Positions 51,856-60,184 of a stretch of 64,000 bases of DNA are shown piece by piece. The number at the start of each line of letters is the position of its first letter. Position 1 is the first letter of the stretch. Source of the DNA: VSJD01 sp041653875. Lineage in GTDB: Bacteria; Verrucomicrobiota; Kiritimatiellia; JAAZAB01. The notes below the pieces were generated by a model. That model had not been told where the DNA came from. It saw only the letters and a program-made list of their open reading frames with translations, and did not search any database. The stretch lies in the NCBI GenBank assembly GCA_041653875.1, contig JBAZEM010000001.1:62001-126000 (forward strand), written 5' to 3'. The translations under genes and the position numbers were made by a program.

Positions 51856-53435
51856 ACGTTGAAATCGTAGTAAAAGGCGGACAGCGCCCTGATATTCCGG
51901 CTGATATCGTCCATCAGCGCGGGGGGCGCGGGCTTGTTGATCCGCATGATGACCAGCGATTCGTTGGCCTTCAGGTGATGCGGATTACGCACGTCCTCGA
52001 TATTGATGCCGGCCGCGGCCAGGGCCGAGCCGATCTGGCCCAGGACTCCGGGGCGGTCCGCATAGATAAAGAACACGGTGGGACCCTTGGGCTCGAAATA
52101 GAGCCGGTCGAAGTCGTTGATTCGCGCGATCATGAGCGCGCCTTCCACGACTGTGCCGCGCACGCTGATGCGGCGCAGGCTTCCGGAATCCAGCGTGCCG
52201 ACCAGATCGATGGTCAGCGAATTTTCGAAGTGCTTATTGGAGTCGGTTTCCCGATTGATTACTTCAATCCCCATTTCCTTCAGAAACTGACGGGCCGATT
52301 TGTTGTCCAGGGGCTGGTCGATCCGATCGCCCAACGCGGTGACCACAGGGATCATGAGCCAGTCGCCGAAGGGTTTCAGCGATCCGTAGAAACTGGTTTC
52401 GAGGCTCGCCAACTTGGCGGTCGGGCCCAGAAGGTGGCGGCAGAGCTTGGTAATCGTGAAGGCCAGTTTGCCGTAGGTTTCGTCCAGGCCTTCGGGCACG
52501 TCGCGGTTGACGATGAAACTGGTGATGCCCTTCTCGTCCAGTTCAATCAATTCCTCGGCGGCGCGGCGCGCGGCGTTGGTATTGGCTTCCACCGTGCTGG
52601 CGCCCAGGTGGGGCAACATGATGTCGGCAATGTCGGCCACGCTCTTGGGGCCCTCGGCGTCCTTGGGATAGACGTCGTTAAGGAACCGGATTTTTTTCGC
52701 CGCCTTGACCTGGCGCAAGGCGGCCTCGTCCAGGATGCCGGCCCTGGCGCAGTTGATCAAGGTGGCGCCTTCCTTCATCCGGCTGATGAGCGCCAGGTTG
52801 ATCAGCCCGCGGGTTTCGTCGTTTTCCGGGATGTGCAGGGTGACATAATCGGCTTGCGCAAACAACTCGGGGAGTTCGGCCAGTTCCACCGCCATGGCGT
52901 CGGCGCGTTCCTGTGAGATAAGCGGATCGTAGCCCAGCAACTTGACCTCGAACCCCGACAGGCGTTTGGCGACCAATTGGCCGATATTGCCCAGGCCGAC
53001 GATGCCGACCGTTTTGCCGGTGAGTTCGCGGCCCATAAATTTTTTCTTTTCCCATTTGCCCGCGCGCGTGCCGGCGTCGCCCGCGATGATGTGGCGGGCA
53101 TCCGCCAGCATGAGCGCGACGACCTCCTCCGCCACGGCGTTGGAGTTGGCGCCGGGGGTGTTCATGACGTCAATGCCCTTCTTGCGGGCATGCTTGATGT
53201 CGATCGTGTCGTAGCCCGTGCCGGCGCGGACGATCACTTTAAGATGGGGCAGGGCGTCCATGAGCGCGGGCGTCACTTTTTCGCTGCGCACGATGAGCGC
53301 ATAGGCGTCGGCGTGCCGGCCGGCCAGGGCCGGGATGTCGGTTTTATCGTCCTGGACGACCGTATAATGGCCGTTGGCTTCCAGGATTTTACGCGCTTCG
53401 CTTTCGAGCTTGGTCGGGATCAGTACTTTTTTCAT
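51852..53435 (-). CDS. serA: D-3-phosphoglycerate dehydrogenase
   Basis: 527 residues from ATG 53435; the frame to 53564 has no ribosome site and is rejected. N-terminal catalytic and NAD-binding parts: K-V-I-V-R-A-G-T-G-Y-D-T-I-D (about 68-81), G-I-V-G-L-G-N-I-G (about 146-154), and I-N-C-A-R-A-G-I-L-D-E (about 231-241). The His-Glu catalytic pair is near P-H-L-G-A-S-T. A long intervening domain and a C-terminal ACT domain (about 455-527) follow, as in the long (type I) enzymes regulated by serine. It makes 3-phosphohydroxypyruvate for serC. Confidence 0.97.
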   Translation of the reverse strand: MKKVLIPTKLESEARKILEANGHYTVVQDDKTDIPALAGRHADAYALIVRSEKVTPALMDALPHLKVIVRAGTGYDTIDIKHARKKGIDVMNTPGANSNAVAEEVVALMLADARHIIAGDAGTRAGKWEKKKFMGRELTGKTVGIVGLGNIGQLVAKRLSGFEVKLLGYDPLISQERADAMAVELAELPELFAQADYVTLHIPENDETRGLINLALISRMKEGATLINCARAGILDEAALRQVKAAKKIRFLNDVYPKDAEGPKSVADIADIMLPHLGASTVEANTNAARRAAEELIELDEKGITSFIVNRDVPEGLDETYGKLAFTITKLCRHLLGPTAKLASLETSFYGSLKPFGDWLMIPVVTALGDRIDQPLDNKSARQFLKEMGIEVINRETDSNKHFENSLTIDLVGTLDSGSLRRISVRGTVVEGALMIARINDFDRLYFEPKGPTVFFIYADRPGVLGQIGSALAAAGINIEDVRNPHHLKANESLVIMRINKPAPPALMDDISRNIRALSAFYYDFNV

Positions 53436-53513
53436 TTTTTTTCGCTTTCTGTGTCGGCGGGCCGTTCCATCTGTTCCGCCCAATGCGGGCAAAGCCCGCA
53501 ACCCGAAGAATTT

Positions 53514-53631
53514 TCCACCACGAAACACACAAAACACACGAAAGTTCAGAGAACAAATCTTCAATGTTTTGGCAATGTCAAACAGAATCCGGTCTTATCC
53601 ATTTCGTGTGTTCCGTGTGTTTCGTGGTTAT
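53514..53631. repeat. Opposed word arrays (AAACACACA family)
   Basis: Left 53514-53545: CGAAACACACAAAACACACGAA. Right 53601-53631: TTTCGTGTGTTCCGTGTGTTTCGTGG, its complement. They lie in the gap between the serA start and the glutamine synthetase stop, units ~9-10. Confidence 0.75.
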
Positions 53632-53667
53632 CTTGTTTTTTCTTTGCGGTTCCTGGTGTTTAAGGTT

Positions 53668-55779
53668 CTAAAGCTTGAACAACATTTCCGCGTAAGTCGG
53701 GACCGGCCAAGACGTAGCCGGCATTAACTTTTCCATGGCATCCACTTCTTTTCTTACATCCGCCATGGCGGTGAAAACATGGTCCCGGTACGCTTCGGCT
53801 TTTTTAATAACGTCAGCCGTTGCCTGGGCCTTGGTCGTGGCATCCTCGAGCTTCGCGGTCTTCGTTGCGATCGACTCGAGCCGCGCCGTGACGGTTTTGA
53901 GCAGGCCGGCCTGAACCGTGGCGGAAACGCCCGCGGCTTTAACCCTGGCAACGGTCGCCGCCAAGCTGTCGATAAAGCCGATCGCGGCGGGTATATACTG
54001 GGTCTTGAGCATGGTGAGCGCGGTCAAGGCTTCGATGTTGATGTATTTCGCGTACTGCTCGATGTATATTTCATATCTGGAATGAAGCTCTTCCTTCGTG
54101 AGCACGCCGTATTTCGTAAAAAGATCCACGGCTTTCCTGGTCGTGAATGCCTTGTGCGCGTCCACGGTGTTTTTGACGTTCGGCAGGCCGCGCTTCCCGG
54201 CTTCTTTGACCCATTCTTGGGAATAGTTGTTGCCGTTAAAGATAATCCGGCTGTGGTTTTTGACGACTTCTTTCAAGATGGCCAAAACCTCGGCGTTTAC
54301 GTCCCTGGATTTTTCAAGGCGTGTGGCGAATTCATCGAGTATTTCGGCCATGGCGGTGTTAAGCGTCAGGTTCGGGCCCGCGACGGAGGCGGAGGAGCCA
54401 ACCATCCGGAATTCGAACTTGTTCCCGGTGAAAGCGAAAGGCGAAGTCCTGTTCCGGTCCGAGTTGTCTTTCGGGAAAGTCGGTAGCATGTCCACGCCTA
54501 TTTGGATGGCCTCGTTTTTATAGCCCTGGATTTTTTTGCCTTCAGCCAGCGCGTCGATCGTTGCGGTTATCTGGTCGCCGAGGAAGACGGAGATGATGGC
54601 CGGGGGCGCCTCGTTTGCGCCCAGCCTATGATCGTTGCCGACGGTGGCGGCGGCGCCCCTTAAAAGGTCGGCGTGTTTATCGACGGCCTTGATAACCGCC
54701 GACAAAAATATAAGGAACTGCGCGTTGGCATGCGGATTATCGCCGGGTTCCAGCAGGTTCAAGCCGTCATCCGTTCCGAGCGACCAGTTGTTGTGTTTTC
54801 CGGAGCCATTGACTCCGGCGTACGGTTTTTCGTGAAGCAGGCATACCAGGCCGTGCCGCAAGGCGACTTTCTGCATGGATTCCATGGCGAGCTGGTTGTG
54901 GTCGGTGGCGATATTGATGGTGGAAAAAACAGGCGCCATCTCGAACTGCGCGGGCGCAACCTCGTTGTGCCTTGTTTTCGAAAGAATGCCCATTTTCCAC
55001 AAATCCACGTCCAGGTCGGTCATAAACGCGGAAACTTTGTCCTTGATGGCGCCAAAATACTGGTCCTCAAGTTCCTGCCCCTTCGGGGAAGCTGCGCCAA
55101 ACAACGTCCGCCCGGTGAGCATCAGGTCGAGCCGCTTCAAATAATACTCCTTGTTGATGAGGAAATATTCCTGCTCCGGCCCCAGGGTCGCAATGACGCG
55201 CTTGGTCGTTTTGTTGCCCATGGCCTTTAAAACCCTTAAGGCCTGTTTCGATACGGCCTCGATGGACCTTAAAAGCGGAACTTTTTTGTCGAGCGCCACG
55301 CCGGTATAAGAATAGAATGCGGTAGGGATGCAGAGCGTGACGTCGCCGTCGGCGTCTTCTTTTAAGAATACCGGCGAGGTGGGGTCCCAGGCCGTGTACC
55401 CGCGCGCTTCAAAGGTCGCGCGCAATCCTCCGGAAGGGAAGGAAGACGCGTCCGGTTCGCCTTTGATCAGTTGTTTGCCCGAGAACTCCATGATGATGGC
55501 GCCGTCATCCGTCGGCGATATGAACGAATCGTGTTTCTCGGCCGTGATGTTCGTGAGCGGTTGAAACCAGTGTGTATAATGCGACGCGCCTTTCGAGATG
55601 GCCCAGTCTTTCATCGCGTTTGCGATCACGTGGGCCACGTCGAGCGTAAGTTGCCGGCCGGATTCAATTGTCTTTTTAAACTCTTTGTAGGTCGGGCGCG
55701 GTAAAACCTGCTGCATGAGTTTGTCGCTGAAAACATTGGCGCCAAAAATTTCGGCCACATCCAGGATTTTCTTTTCCAT
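53668..55779 (-). CDS. glnN: Glutamine synthetase type III (GlnN)
   Basis: 703 residues from ATG 55779, the usual GSIII size (about 700-730). W-F-Q-P-L-T-N-I-T-A-E-K-H-D-S-F (about 73-88) and the block G-P-E-Q-E-Y-F-L-I (about 207-215) are GSIII hallmarks; the latter carries the metal-binding glutamates. A second active-site block, N-G-S-G-K-H-N-N-W-S, is at ~325-334. It makes glutamine from glutamate and ammonia. It is near, but not in the same short operon as, the PII and amt genes. A sigma-54 promoter directly upstream was not convincing. Confidence 0.96.
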   Translation of the reverse strand: MEKKILDVAEIFGANVFSDKLMQQVLPRPTYKEFKKTIESGRQLTLDVAHVIANAMKDWAISKGASHYTHWFQPLTNITAEKHDSFISPTDDGAIIMEFSGKQLIKGEPDASSFPSGGLRATFEARGYTAWDPTSPVFLKEDADGDVTLCIPTAFYSYTGVALDKKVPLLRSIEAVSKQALRVLKAMGNKTTKRVIATLGPEQEYFLINKEYYLKRLDLMLTGRTLFGAASPKGQELEDQYFGAIKDKVSAFMTDLDVDLWKMGILSKTRHNEVAPAQFEMAPVFSTINIATDHNQLAMESMQKVALRHGLVCLLHEKPYAGVNGSGKHNNWSLGTDDGLNLLEPGDNPHANAQFLIFLSAVIKAVDKHADLLRGAAATVGNDHRLGANEAPPAIISVFLGDQITATIDALAEGKKIQGYKNEAIQIGVDMLPTFPKDNSDRNRTSPFAFTGNKFEFRMVGSSASVAGPNLTLNTAMAEILDEFATRLEKSRDVNAEVLAILKEVVKNHSRIIFNGNNYSQEWVKEAGKRGLPNVKNTVDAHKAFTTRKAVDLFTKYGVLTKEELHSRYEIYIEQYAKYINIEALTALTMLKTQYIPAAIGFIDSLAATVARVKAAGVSATVQAGLLKTVTARLESIATKTAKLEDATTKAQATADVIKKAEAYRDHVFTAMADVRKEVDAMEKLMPATSWPVPTYAEMLFKL

Positions 55780-55912
55780 AACGACGGTTCCTCTCTCGTT
55801 TTTATGGGGCATGCGTAATTTCAGGGATGGCTTGTGGGCTTTGTTTGTATCAGAAAAACACGATGTTGCAAAGAATTTTGCGCGGGTGGATGTAATGGGT
55901 CACTCATTTGGG

Positions 55913-56017
55913 GTGTAGATGCGGTTCGACAGAACCGCGGATTGCCGTTCTATCTCGCCTGGGCGAAGCGCTATGGCGGAGCACGGTCGGCGGAGCCTGG
56001 CGAACGGCCGCTACACC
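55913..56017. repeat. REP-like element interrupted by a 47-base hairpin
   Basis: Outer GTGTAG/CTACAC ends enclose GCGGTTCGACAGAACCGC (55920-55937). A second hairpin, GCCGTTCTAT..CGAACGGC (55944-56008), is split by 47 extra bases (55954-56000) at the same loop site. The rest of 55780-56112 has no gene. Confidence 0.8.
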
Positions 56018-56112
56018 TTAGTCCGCGACCTCATTAGGTTGCCCCCCATTCACTGACCCATTGCGGGTGGATCGGGGTCTTGTCCAAAGCCTTGCTCGGC
56101 CGCGAACCGCCC

Positions 56113-56454
56113 TCAGCCGATGGCGTCGTTGCCGGTTTCGCCCGTCCGAATGCGAATGCAGTCGTGCAGATCCATGACGAAAATTTTGCCGTCCCCCACG
56201 CTTCCCGTCCGGGCGCCGGTCATGATCGCCTCGATGGTCGGGTTCACGAAAGTATCGTTAACGGCGATCTCCAGTTTAACTTTTTTGAGCAGACTGCCGG
56301 CCTCCGTGTGGCTCCGGTAAACTTCGGCAATGCCTTTCTGGCGTCCCCGTCCGACCACGCTGGTCACGGTCACCAGGTGGATTTCCTTCTCGCTGAGGCG
56401 GTTCAATACTTCTTCCAGGCGATCGGGCTGAATCACGGCGACAATGTATTTCAT
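56113..56454 (-). CDS. Nitrogen regulatory protein PII without the uridylylation tyrosine
   Basis: 113 residues. G-R-G-R-Q-K-G-I-A-E-V-Y-R-S (about 35-48) is the start of the T-loop. The equivalents of Y51 and of the cyanobacterial S49 are Glu and His; Y46 is present. C-terminal G-D-G-K-I-F-V-M-D and I-R-I-R-T-G-E-T-G-N-D-A are normal. PII senses 2-oxoglutarate and ATP/ADP and binds Amt and other targets. Control by uridylylation is therefore unlikely. It lies 18 bases after amt in one transcript. Confidence 0.96.
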   Translation of the reverse strand: MKYIVAVIQPDRLEEVLNRLSEKEIHLVTVTSVVGRGRQKGIAEVYRSHTEAGSLLKKVKLEIAVNDTFVNPTIEAIMTGARTGSVGDGKIFVMDLHDCIRIRTGETGNDAIG

Positions 56455-56472
56455 GGTTTTTGTTCCTCCTTG

Positions 56473-57849
56473 TTAGTCGATGACGGTATAGCCGGCTTCG
56501 CGGTGTTGGGTCAGATCCAGGCCGACGCGTTCTTCGTGTTCGGAAACCCGCAGACCCATGACGGCGTCAACGAGTTTGAGCAGGAGGTATGAAGCCCCGA
56601 GGGAATAAACCACGGTGACGGCCGCCGCCGCGAGTTGAATCAGGAACTGTTTCGGATTGCCGTAAAACAGGCCGTCCGCTCCGCCGGGGTTCACGGCCTT
56701 GGTGGCCAACAAGCCGGTGGCCAGCGCGCCCCAAATGCCGCCGATGCCGTGCACCCCGAAGGCGTCCAGCGAGTCGTCATAGCCGAGCTTCGGTTTGATA
56801 TAGGCGACAAACAGGAAGCAGATGCCGGCCGCCCCCAGGCCGATGCCCAGGGCCCCGGCCACGTTGACGAATCCGGCCGCCGGTGTGATGGCGACCAGGC
56901 CGGCCACGGCGCCGGTGATGACGCCCAGCATGGTTGGGCGCGCGTTGAAAATACGGTCCAGGATCGCCCAGGTCAATCCCGCCATGGCCGCGGCCGCGTG
57001 CGTGGTCACAAAGGCGTTGCCCGCCAGGCCGTTGGCGCCCAGGGCGCTGCCGGCGTTGAACCCGAACCAGCCGAACCACAGCATGGCGGCGCCCAGGACG
57101 GCGATCGGCAGGTTGTGCGGCGGTGACAGGGACTTTTCGTAGCCCAGCCGCCGGCCGAGCATCAGTGCGCAGACCAGGGCCGCGATACCCGCGTTGATGT
57201 GGACGACCGTGCCGCCCGCGAAATCCAGCGCGCCCAGATTGCGCAGGAACCCGCCGACCCCCCAGACCCAGTGGGCGACCGGATCGTAAACCAGTGTTGA
57301 CCACAGCAGGATGAAAACACAGAATGCGCTGAATTTCATCCGTTCGGCGAACGCGCCCAGGATCAGGGCCGGTGTGATGACCGCAAACATCATTTGGAAA
57401 ATCATGAAGACCTGATGCGGGATCGTTGCGGCATAGTCGGCGTTCGGTTGCAGTCCGACGCCTTTCAGGAAGGTCCACGCGAGATCGCCGATGACCCCGC
57501 CTTTATCCGGTCCGAAAGCCAGACTGTAGCCGAAGAAGACCCATTGCAGACTAATCAAACATAATACCACAAAGCACTGCATCAGGATCGAAAGCACGTT
57601 TTTTTTCCTGACCAGTCCGCCATAGAAAAAGGCGAGGCCCGGTGTCATCAGCATCACCAGAGCGGCGCTGATCAGAACCCAGGCCGTGTCGCCGCTATCG
57701 ATCCTGATAGGCGCCGCTACGGATGCTGTGCCGGCCGGCGGCGCCGTCACGGATGGCAGGGATGTAGCGCCGTTTTCAGTCCATCCGATCGTTGCCATAA
57801 CCGCAATCCCCGCTACCGCCATCGCAAGTATCTTGCCGCTGTGTCGCAT
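56473..57849 (-). CDS. amt: Ammonium transporter Amt
   Basis: 458 residues from ATG 57849 (signal-like MRHSGKILAMAVAGIAVMA); the frame to 57894 has weak upstream codons. Eleven membrane segments, with T-P-G-L-A-F-F-Y-G-G-L-V-R, D-F-A-G-G-T-V-V-H-I-N-A-G (the pore His in about residues 195-207) and D-A-F-G-V-H-G-I-G-G-I-W-G (second pore His, about 350-362). It is an ammonium channel, commonly gated by PII. The C-terminus ends in the L-R-V-S-x-x-E-E-x-x-G-L-D motif that contacts PII. Followed closely by the PII gene. Confidence 0.96.
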   Translation of the reverse strand: MRHSGKILAMAVAGIAVMATIGWTENGATSLPSVTAPPAGTASVAAPIRIDSGDTAWVLISAALVMLMTPGLAFFYGGLVRKKNVLSILMQCFVVLCLISLQWVFFGYSLAFGPDKGGVIGDLAWTFLKGVGLQPNADYAATIPHQVFMIFQMMFAVITPALILGAFAERMKFSAFCVFILLWSTLVYDPVAHWVWGVGGFLRNLGALDFAGGTVVHINAGIAALVCALMLGRRLGYEKSLSPPHNLPIAVLGAAMLWFGWFGFNAGSALGANGLAGNAFVTTHAAAAMAGLTWAILDRIFNARPTMLGVITGAVAGLVAITPAAGFVNVAGALGIGLGAAGICFLFVAYIKPKLGYDDSLDAFGVHGIGGIWGALATGLLATKAVNPGGADGLFYGNPKQFLIQLAAAAVTVVYSLGASYLLLKLVDAVMGLRVSEHEERVGLDLTQHREAGYTVID

Positions 57850-57869
57850 AGTGACTCCTTCTTTTTGTT

Positions 57870-57992
57870 TTCTAACGCGGGCTAACGCCCGCAACTCAGT
57901 GCCGACGGCGGAACACCGTTCCGCCCTACAGTTACGACATGATAGGCGAGGACTCTGTAGCGCGTCACGGTGCGACGCGGTCTTGTTTTACT
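57870..57992. repeat. Hairpin series between porin and amt genes
   Basis: GCGGGCTAACGCCCGC, GGCGGAACACCGTTCCGCC and GCGTCACGGTGCGACGC occur in succession in the 175-base gap. They are REP-like and could affect the relative expression of amt. Confidence 0.5.
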
Positions 57993-58025
57993 TTTCCCCA
58001 CCTTAAAAACAAGTGTGGGCCCGGT

Positions 58026-58787
58026 TTAAAAAGGAACATTAATGTCCAATTGCGTCGTCCACTTCCACTCGCCATTGATCCCTTTGTCGTTAAAAAACAC
58101 CGGGCCGGTCAACAGGCTGATGTTCTTTGTGAAGTAGTAGTACAACCCCGCGCCACCGCCGCCGATGTAATTTTTGCCCGAAGCCCAGTCGGCCGCGAAG
58201 ACCATGCGGTTGTACTCGTCGCCGGACTTGTCCTTTACAGGCCAGAAGCCGTGATCCATTGCGATCATGATGCCGATGTTGTCGGTGTCACCCTGGCTAT
58301 TTAGCAACGTGCCGCCGTTCCCGTGGTAGCCGCCAATGAACAACCGGCCGAACACCGGGATGGTTTTGCCGATCAGGACATCCAGGATATCGTAATCGGT
58401 GACACCCCTCTTGGCGCCGACGTCGAAGATGCCCGCGTTGACGGCCGGGGAGCCTTTAAACCACGCGTTTTCCGGCGAGCCGATCTTGGCATTGAACAGG
58501 AATGGATCGTCCTGGGGTTGTAAATAATCCACGCCGACCTCCGCTTGAACCTTGTCAAAAGGCAATATCCCTAACTCCATTTGCAGGTCGGTGGGAAACT
58601 GCCCCGCATTATGGTCCTGTTTGCGCTGGACCGTGAAATAATTGTCAATGCCGACGTGCAAGACGCGATAGGATTGGATATCGGTGGTAGCCGGTGTCCA
58701 GTAGGTCGTCGAGGGGGTGGCGCCGGCCATGCCCGCCAGCAGTCCGACCGCCAATGTTATTCCGGCTGTTTCCTTCAGGTTGCGCAT
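58026..58787 (-). CDS. Putative outer-membrane porin-like protein of the ammonium operon
   Basis: 253 residues. Signal peptide GITLAVGLLAGMAGA. The rest is beta-rich with recurrent Gly/aromatic strands (G-I-D-N-Y-F-T-V, R-L-F-I-G-G-Y-H-G-N, A-G-L-Y-Y-Y-F) and the C-terminal strand ends in V-P-F. It is the first gene of a run followed by amt and PII, downstream of a sigma-54 promoter. It may form an ammonium-related outer-membrane channel. The family is not known to me by name. Confidence 0.65.
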   Translation of the reverse strand: MRNLKETAGITLAVGLLAGMAGATPSTTYWTPATTDIQSYRVLHVGIDNYFTVQRKQDHNAGQFPTDLQMELGILPFDKVQAEVGVDYLQPQDDPFLFNAKIGSPENAWFKGSPAVNAGIFDVGAKRGVTDYDILDVLIGKTIPVFGRLFIGGYHGNGGTLLNSQGDTDNIGIMIAMDHGFWPVKDKSGDEYNRMVFAADWASGKNYIGGGGAGLYYYFTKNISLLTGPVFFNDKGINGEWKWTTQLDINVPF

Positions 58788-58816
58788 CTTTCTATTCCTT
58801 TCATTTCGATATGTAT

Positions 58817-58849
58817 GGCGGAGTGCCGTCTTGGCCTAGCGGCACTCCG
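58817..58849. promoter_or_regulatory. Hairpin in the leader of the porin/amt transcript
   Basis: GCGGAGTGCCG and CGGCACTCCGC form an 11-base perfect stem, directly downstream of the sigma-54 promoter start point and before the porin ATG. Palindrome similar in style to REP units. Confidence 0.4.
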
Positions 58850-58868
58850 CTACGGTAACTACTGATAT

Positions 58869-58885
58869 AGCAGGATGCGTGCCAA
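58869..58885 (-). promoter_or_regulatory. Sigma-54 (-24/-12) promoter of the porin-amt-PII operon
   Basis: Minus-strand TTGGCACGCATCCTGCT matches YTGGCACG-N4-TTGCW with one mismatch (C for T) and exact spacing. The predicted start at about 58858 gives a ~70-base leader. The gap 58788-59101 otherwise holds only the leader hairpin and AT-rich DNA. Confidence 0.65.
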
Positions 58886-59101
58886 GCATGAAAAAATAAA
58901 CGCCAACAAGACGTAACTCATTGTAATTTAATAATTAGTGGTTTAAAAATAATTCAGACTTCACGGCGGCAATTTGTCGAGCGTTACATTAGTGTAATCT
59001 GTAGGTTTGTGTTGACATTTATGTTATTCGCGGGTTAGGGATTGACACGCATCCCATAAAATCGGAAAATGCGGCTATCCATTACTGAAAGGAAACGACG
59101 T

Positions 59102-59284
59102 ATGAATAAACCGAAATGCAAGGGTTCGCATAAAGGGCACCTATGTGTGCTGGCCAGCGAGGAGCGGTTTGAGGAAATAAAGACTCTGACCGGCAAGCCG
59201 AAGTTCATTTGTTTCAACTGCGGCCGGGTCGCCAATTCCCGAAAAAACCTTTGTAATCCCATGCCGCTGGAAAAGAAATTGTAA
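59102..59284 (+). CDS. Small cysteine-rich protein, probable zinc-binding
   Basis: 60 residues from ATG 59102 (AAAGGAAACGACGT ribosome site). Cysteines: K-C-K-G-S-H-K-G-H-L-C (4-14), then F-I-C-F-N-C-G-R-V (about 35-43) and a Cys near the end (L-C-N-P). Four Cys plus two His could make a zinc ribbon-like fold. It is divergent from the ammonium operon. I do not recognise the family. Such proteins are often nucleic-acid-binding or regulatory. Confidence 0.6.
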   Translation: MNKPKCKGSHKGHLCVLASEERFEEIKTLTGKPKFICFNCGRVANSRKNLCNPMPLEKKL

Positions 59285-59296
59285 TAATTTTTAGTG

Positions 59297-59326
59297 TTGA
59301 CATAGTATGGTCCGGTAATATATATA
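59297..59326 (+). promoter_or_regulatory. Possible sigma-70 promoter
   Basis: TTGACA at 59297-59302, 18 bases spacer, TATATA at 59321-59326, followed at 59364 by a gene start. A good match to the consensus, directly after the small Cys gene. Confidence 0.5.
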
Positions 59327-59363
59327 AAACCGAATAGCGGTTAATCATTGCACAGGAGGGGTT

Positions 59364-59648
59364 ATGCGGAAATGGATTGTAAGTCTGATGGTTGGTGTGT
59401 TGTTGGCCGGGAGCACCCTAACGGCGTCGGCGATGAATGAAAATCGCGGCGGCGTGATGGGCTTTATCGCCGGGTGTTGCTTCGGCATTCGCGCCGGCGC
59501 GGCTTATAATGACGGCAAGGAAATTCACTGGCGGGAATGGATTTCATTGATTATTCCGATTATTCCCCCGGTTTGGGCCGGTATCGACGGGGCCAACGGC
59601 ATGACCACGTCCGATTATGTGAAAAAATACGGGGCCACCTTTTATTAA
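59364..59648 (+). CDS. Small secreted/membrane protein, tandem paralogue 1
   Basis: 94 residues. Signal peptide MRKWIVSLMVGVLLAGSTLTASA, then M-N-E-N-R-G-G-V-M-G-F-I-A-G-C-C-F-G-I-R-A-G-A-A-Y-N-D-G-K (about 24-52), H-W-R-E-W, a hydrophobic part and a terminal G-A-N-G-M-T-T-S-D-Y. Nearly identical in motif to the next gene. No family known to me. AGGAGG ribosome site upstream. Probably exported or anchored in the membrane. Confidence 0.75.
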   Translation: MRKWIVSLMVGVLLAGSTLTASAMNENRGGVMGFIAGCCFGIRAGAAYNDGKEIHWREWISLIIPIIPPVWAGIDGANGMTTSDYVKKYGATFY

Positions 59649-59682
59649 AAGCGCTGTGCAAACTATAAACAAGGGAGGGGAT

Positions 59683-59973
59683 ATGAAGAAACTGATTGCT
59701 TGCCTGATGATCGGAACCCTGTTGCTGTGCGCGGCGGGGACATCCTCGGCGATGAACGAAAACCGCGGCGGCCTGATGGGCTTTATCGCCGGGTGCTGTT
59801 TCGGCATTCGCTCCGGCGCCGCTTATAATGACGGCAAGGAAGTGCATTGGCGCGAGTGGGTCCTGCTGATTCCGGTGGCCAATATCGTGTTCGCCATCTG
59901 GAACGGCGTTGATGGCGCCAACGGCATGACCACGGCCGATTATCAAAAGGCGTACGGCGTGGCGTTCTATTAA
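59683..59973 (+). CDS. Small secreted/membrane protein, tandem paralogue 2
   Basis: 96 residues from ATG 59683 (AGGGAGGGG ribosome site; the frame starts nine codons earlier at 59656). Signal peptide KKLIACLMIGTLLLCAAGTSSA, then the same N-E-N-R-G-G-L-M-G-F-I-A-G-C-C-F-G-I-R-S-G-A-A-Y-N-D-G-K block and the same G-A-N-G-M-T-T-A-D-Y ending as paralogue 1. Only the signal peptide and middle differ. A recent tandem duplication, followed by a strong terminator. Confidence 0.75.
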   Translation: MKKLIACLMIGTLLLCAAGTSSAMNENRGGLMGFIAGCCFGIRSGAAYNDGKEVHWREWVLLIPVANIVFAIWNGVDGANGMTTADYQKAYGVAFY

Positions 59974-60000
59974 GCCGAGCCGATTGAATTGACGTCAAAA

Positions 60001-60035
60001 GAGATTCCAGGCCGGCGGCTTGGAATCTCTTTTTG
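60001..60035 (+). terminator. Rho-independent terminator
   Basis: GAGATTCCA and TGGAATCTC form a 9-base stem with a GC-rich loop followed directly by TTTTT, about 30 bases after the stop of the second paralogue. Confidence 0.8.
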
Positions 60036-60060
60036 CTTAGTAGCCCGTGAATTTCAACCT

Positions 60061-60162
60061 GTAGCCGTGAAGTGACCCGCCTGCAGTGCTGGAGCGTAGC
60101 GACTGCGGACAGGCAAGGGCGTGGATTCCTTCGACAGCCACGGCGTCGTCGCCGCGGCTACA
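60061..60162. repeat. Palindromic element with GTAGCCG/CGGCTAC ends
   Basis: A ~100-base unit bounded by GTAGCCGTGAA and CCGCGGCTAC, adjacent to copy 2 of the composite element. Confidence 0.6.
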
Positions 60163-60184
60163 TTAAAAAAGAATTTTAATTTTT

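Noticed and set aside
55780..55900. Sigma-54 promoter upstream of glutamine synthetase III
   Set aside because: TTTGCA -12-like match at about 55873-55878 lacks a proper -24 TGGCAC at the right distance.
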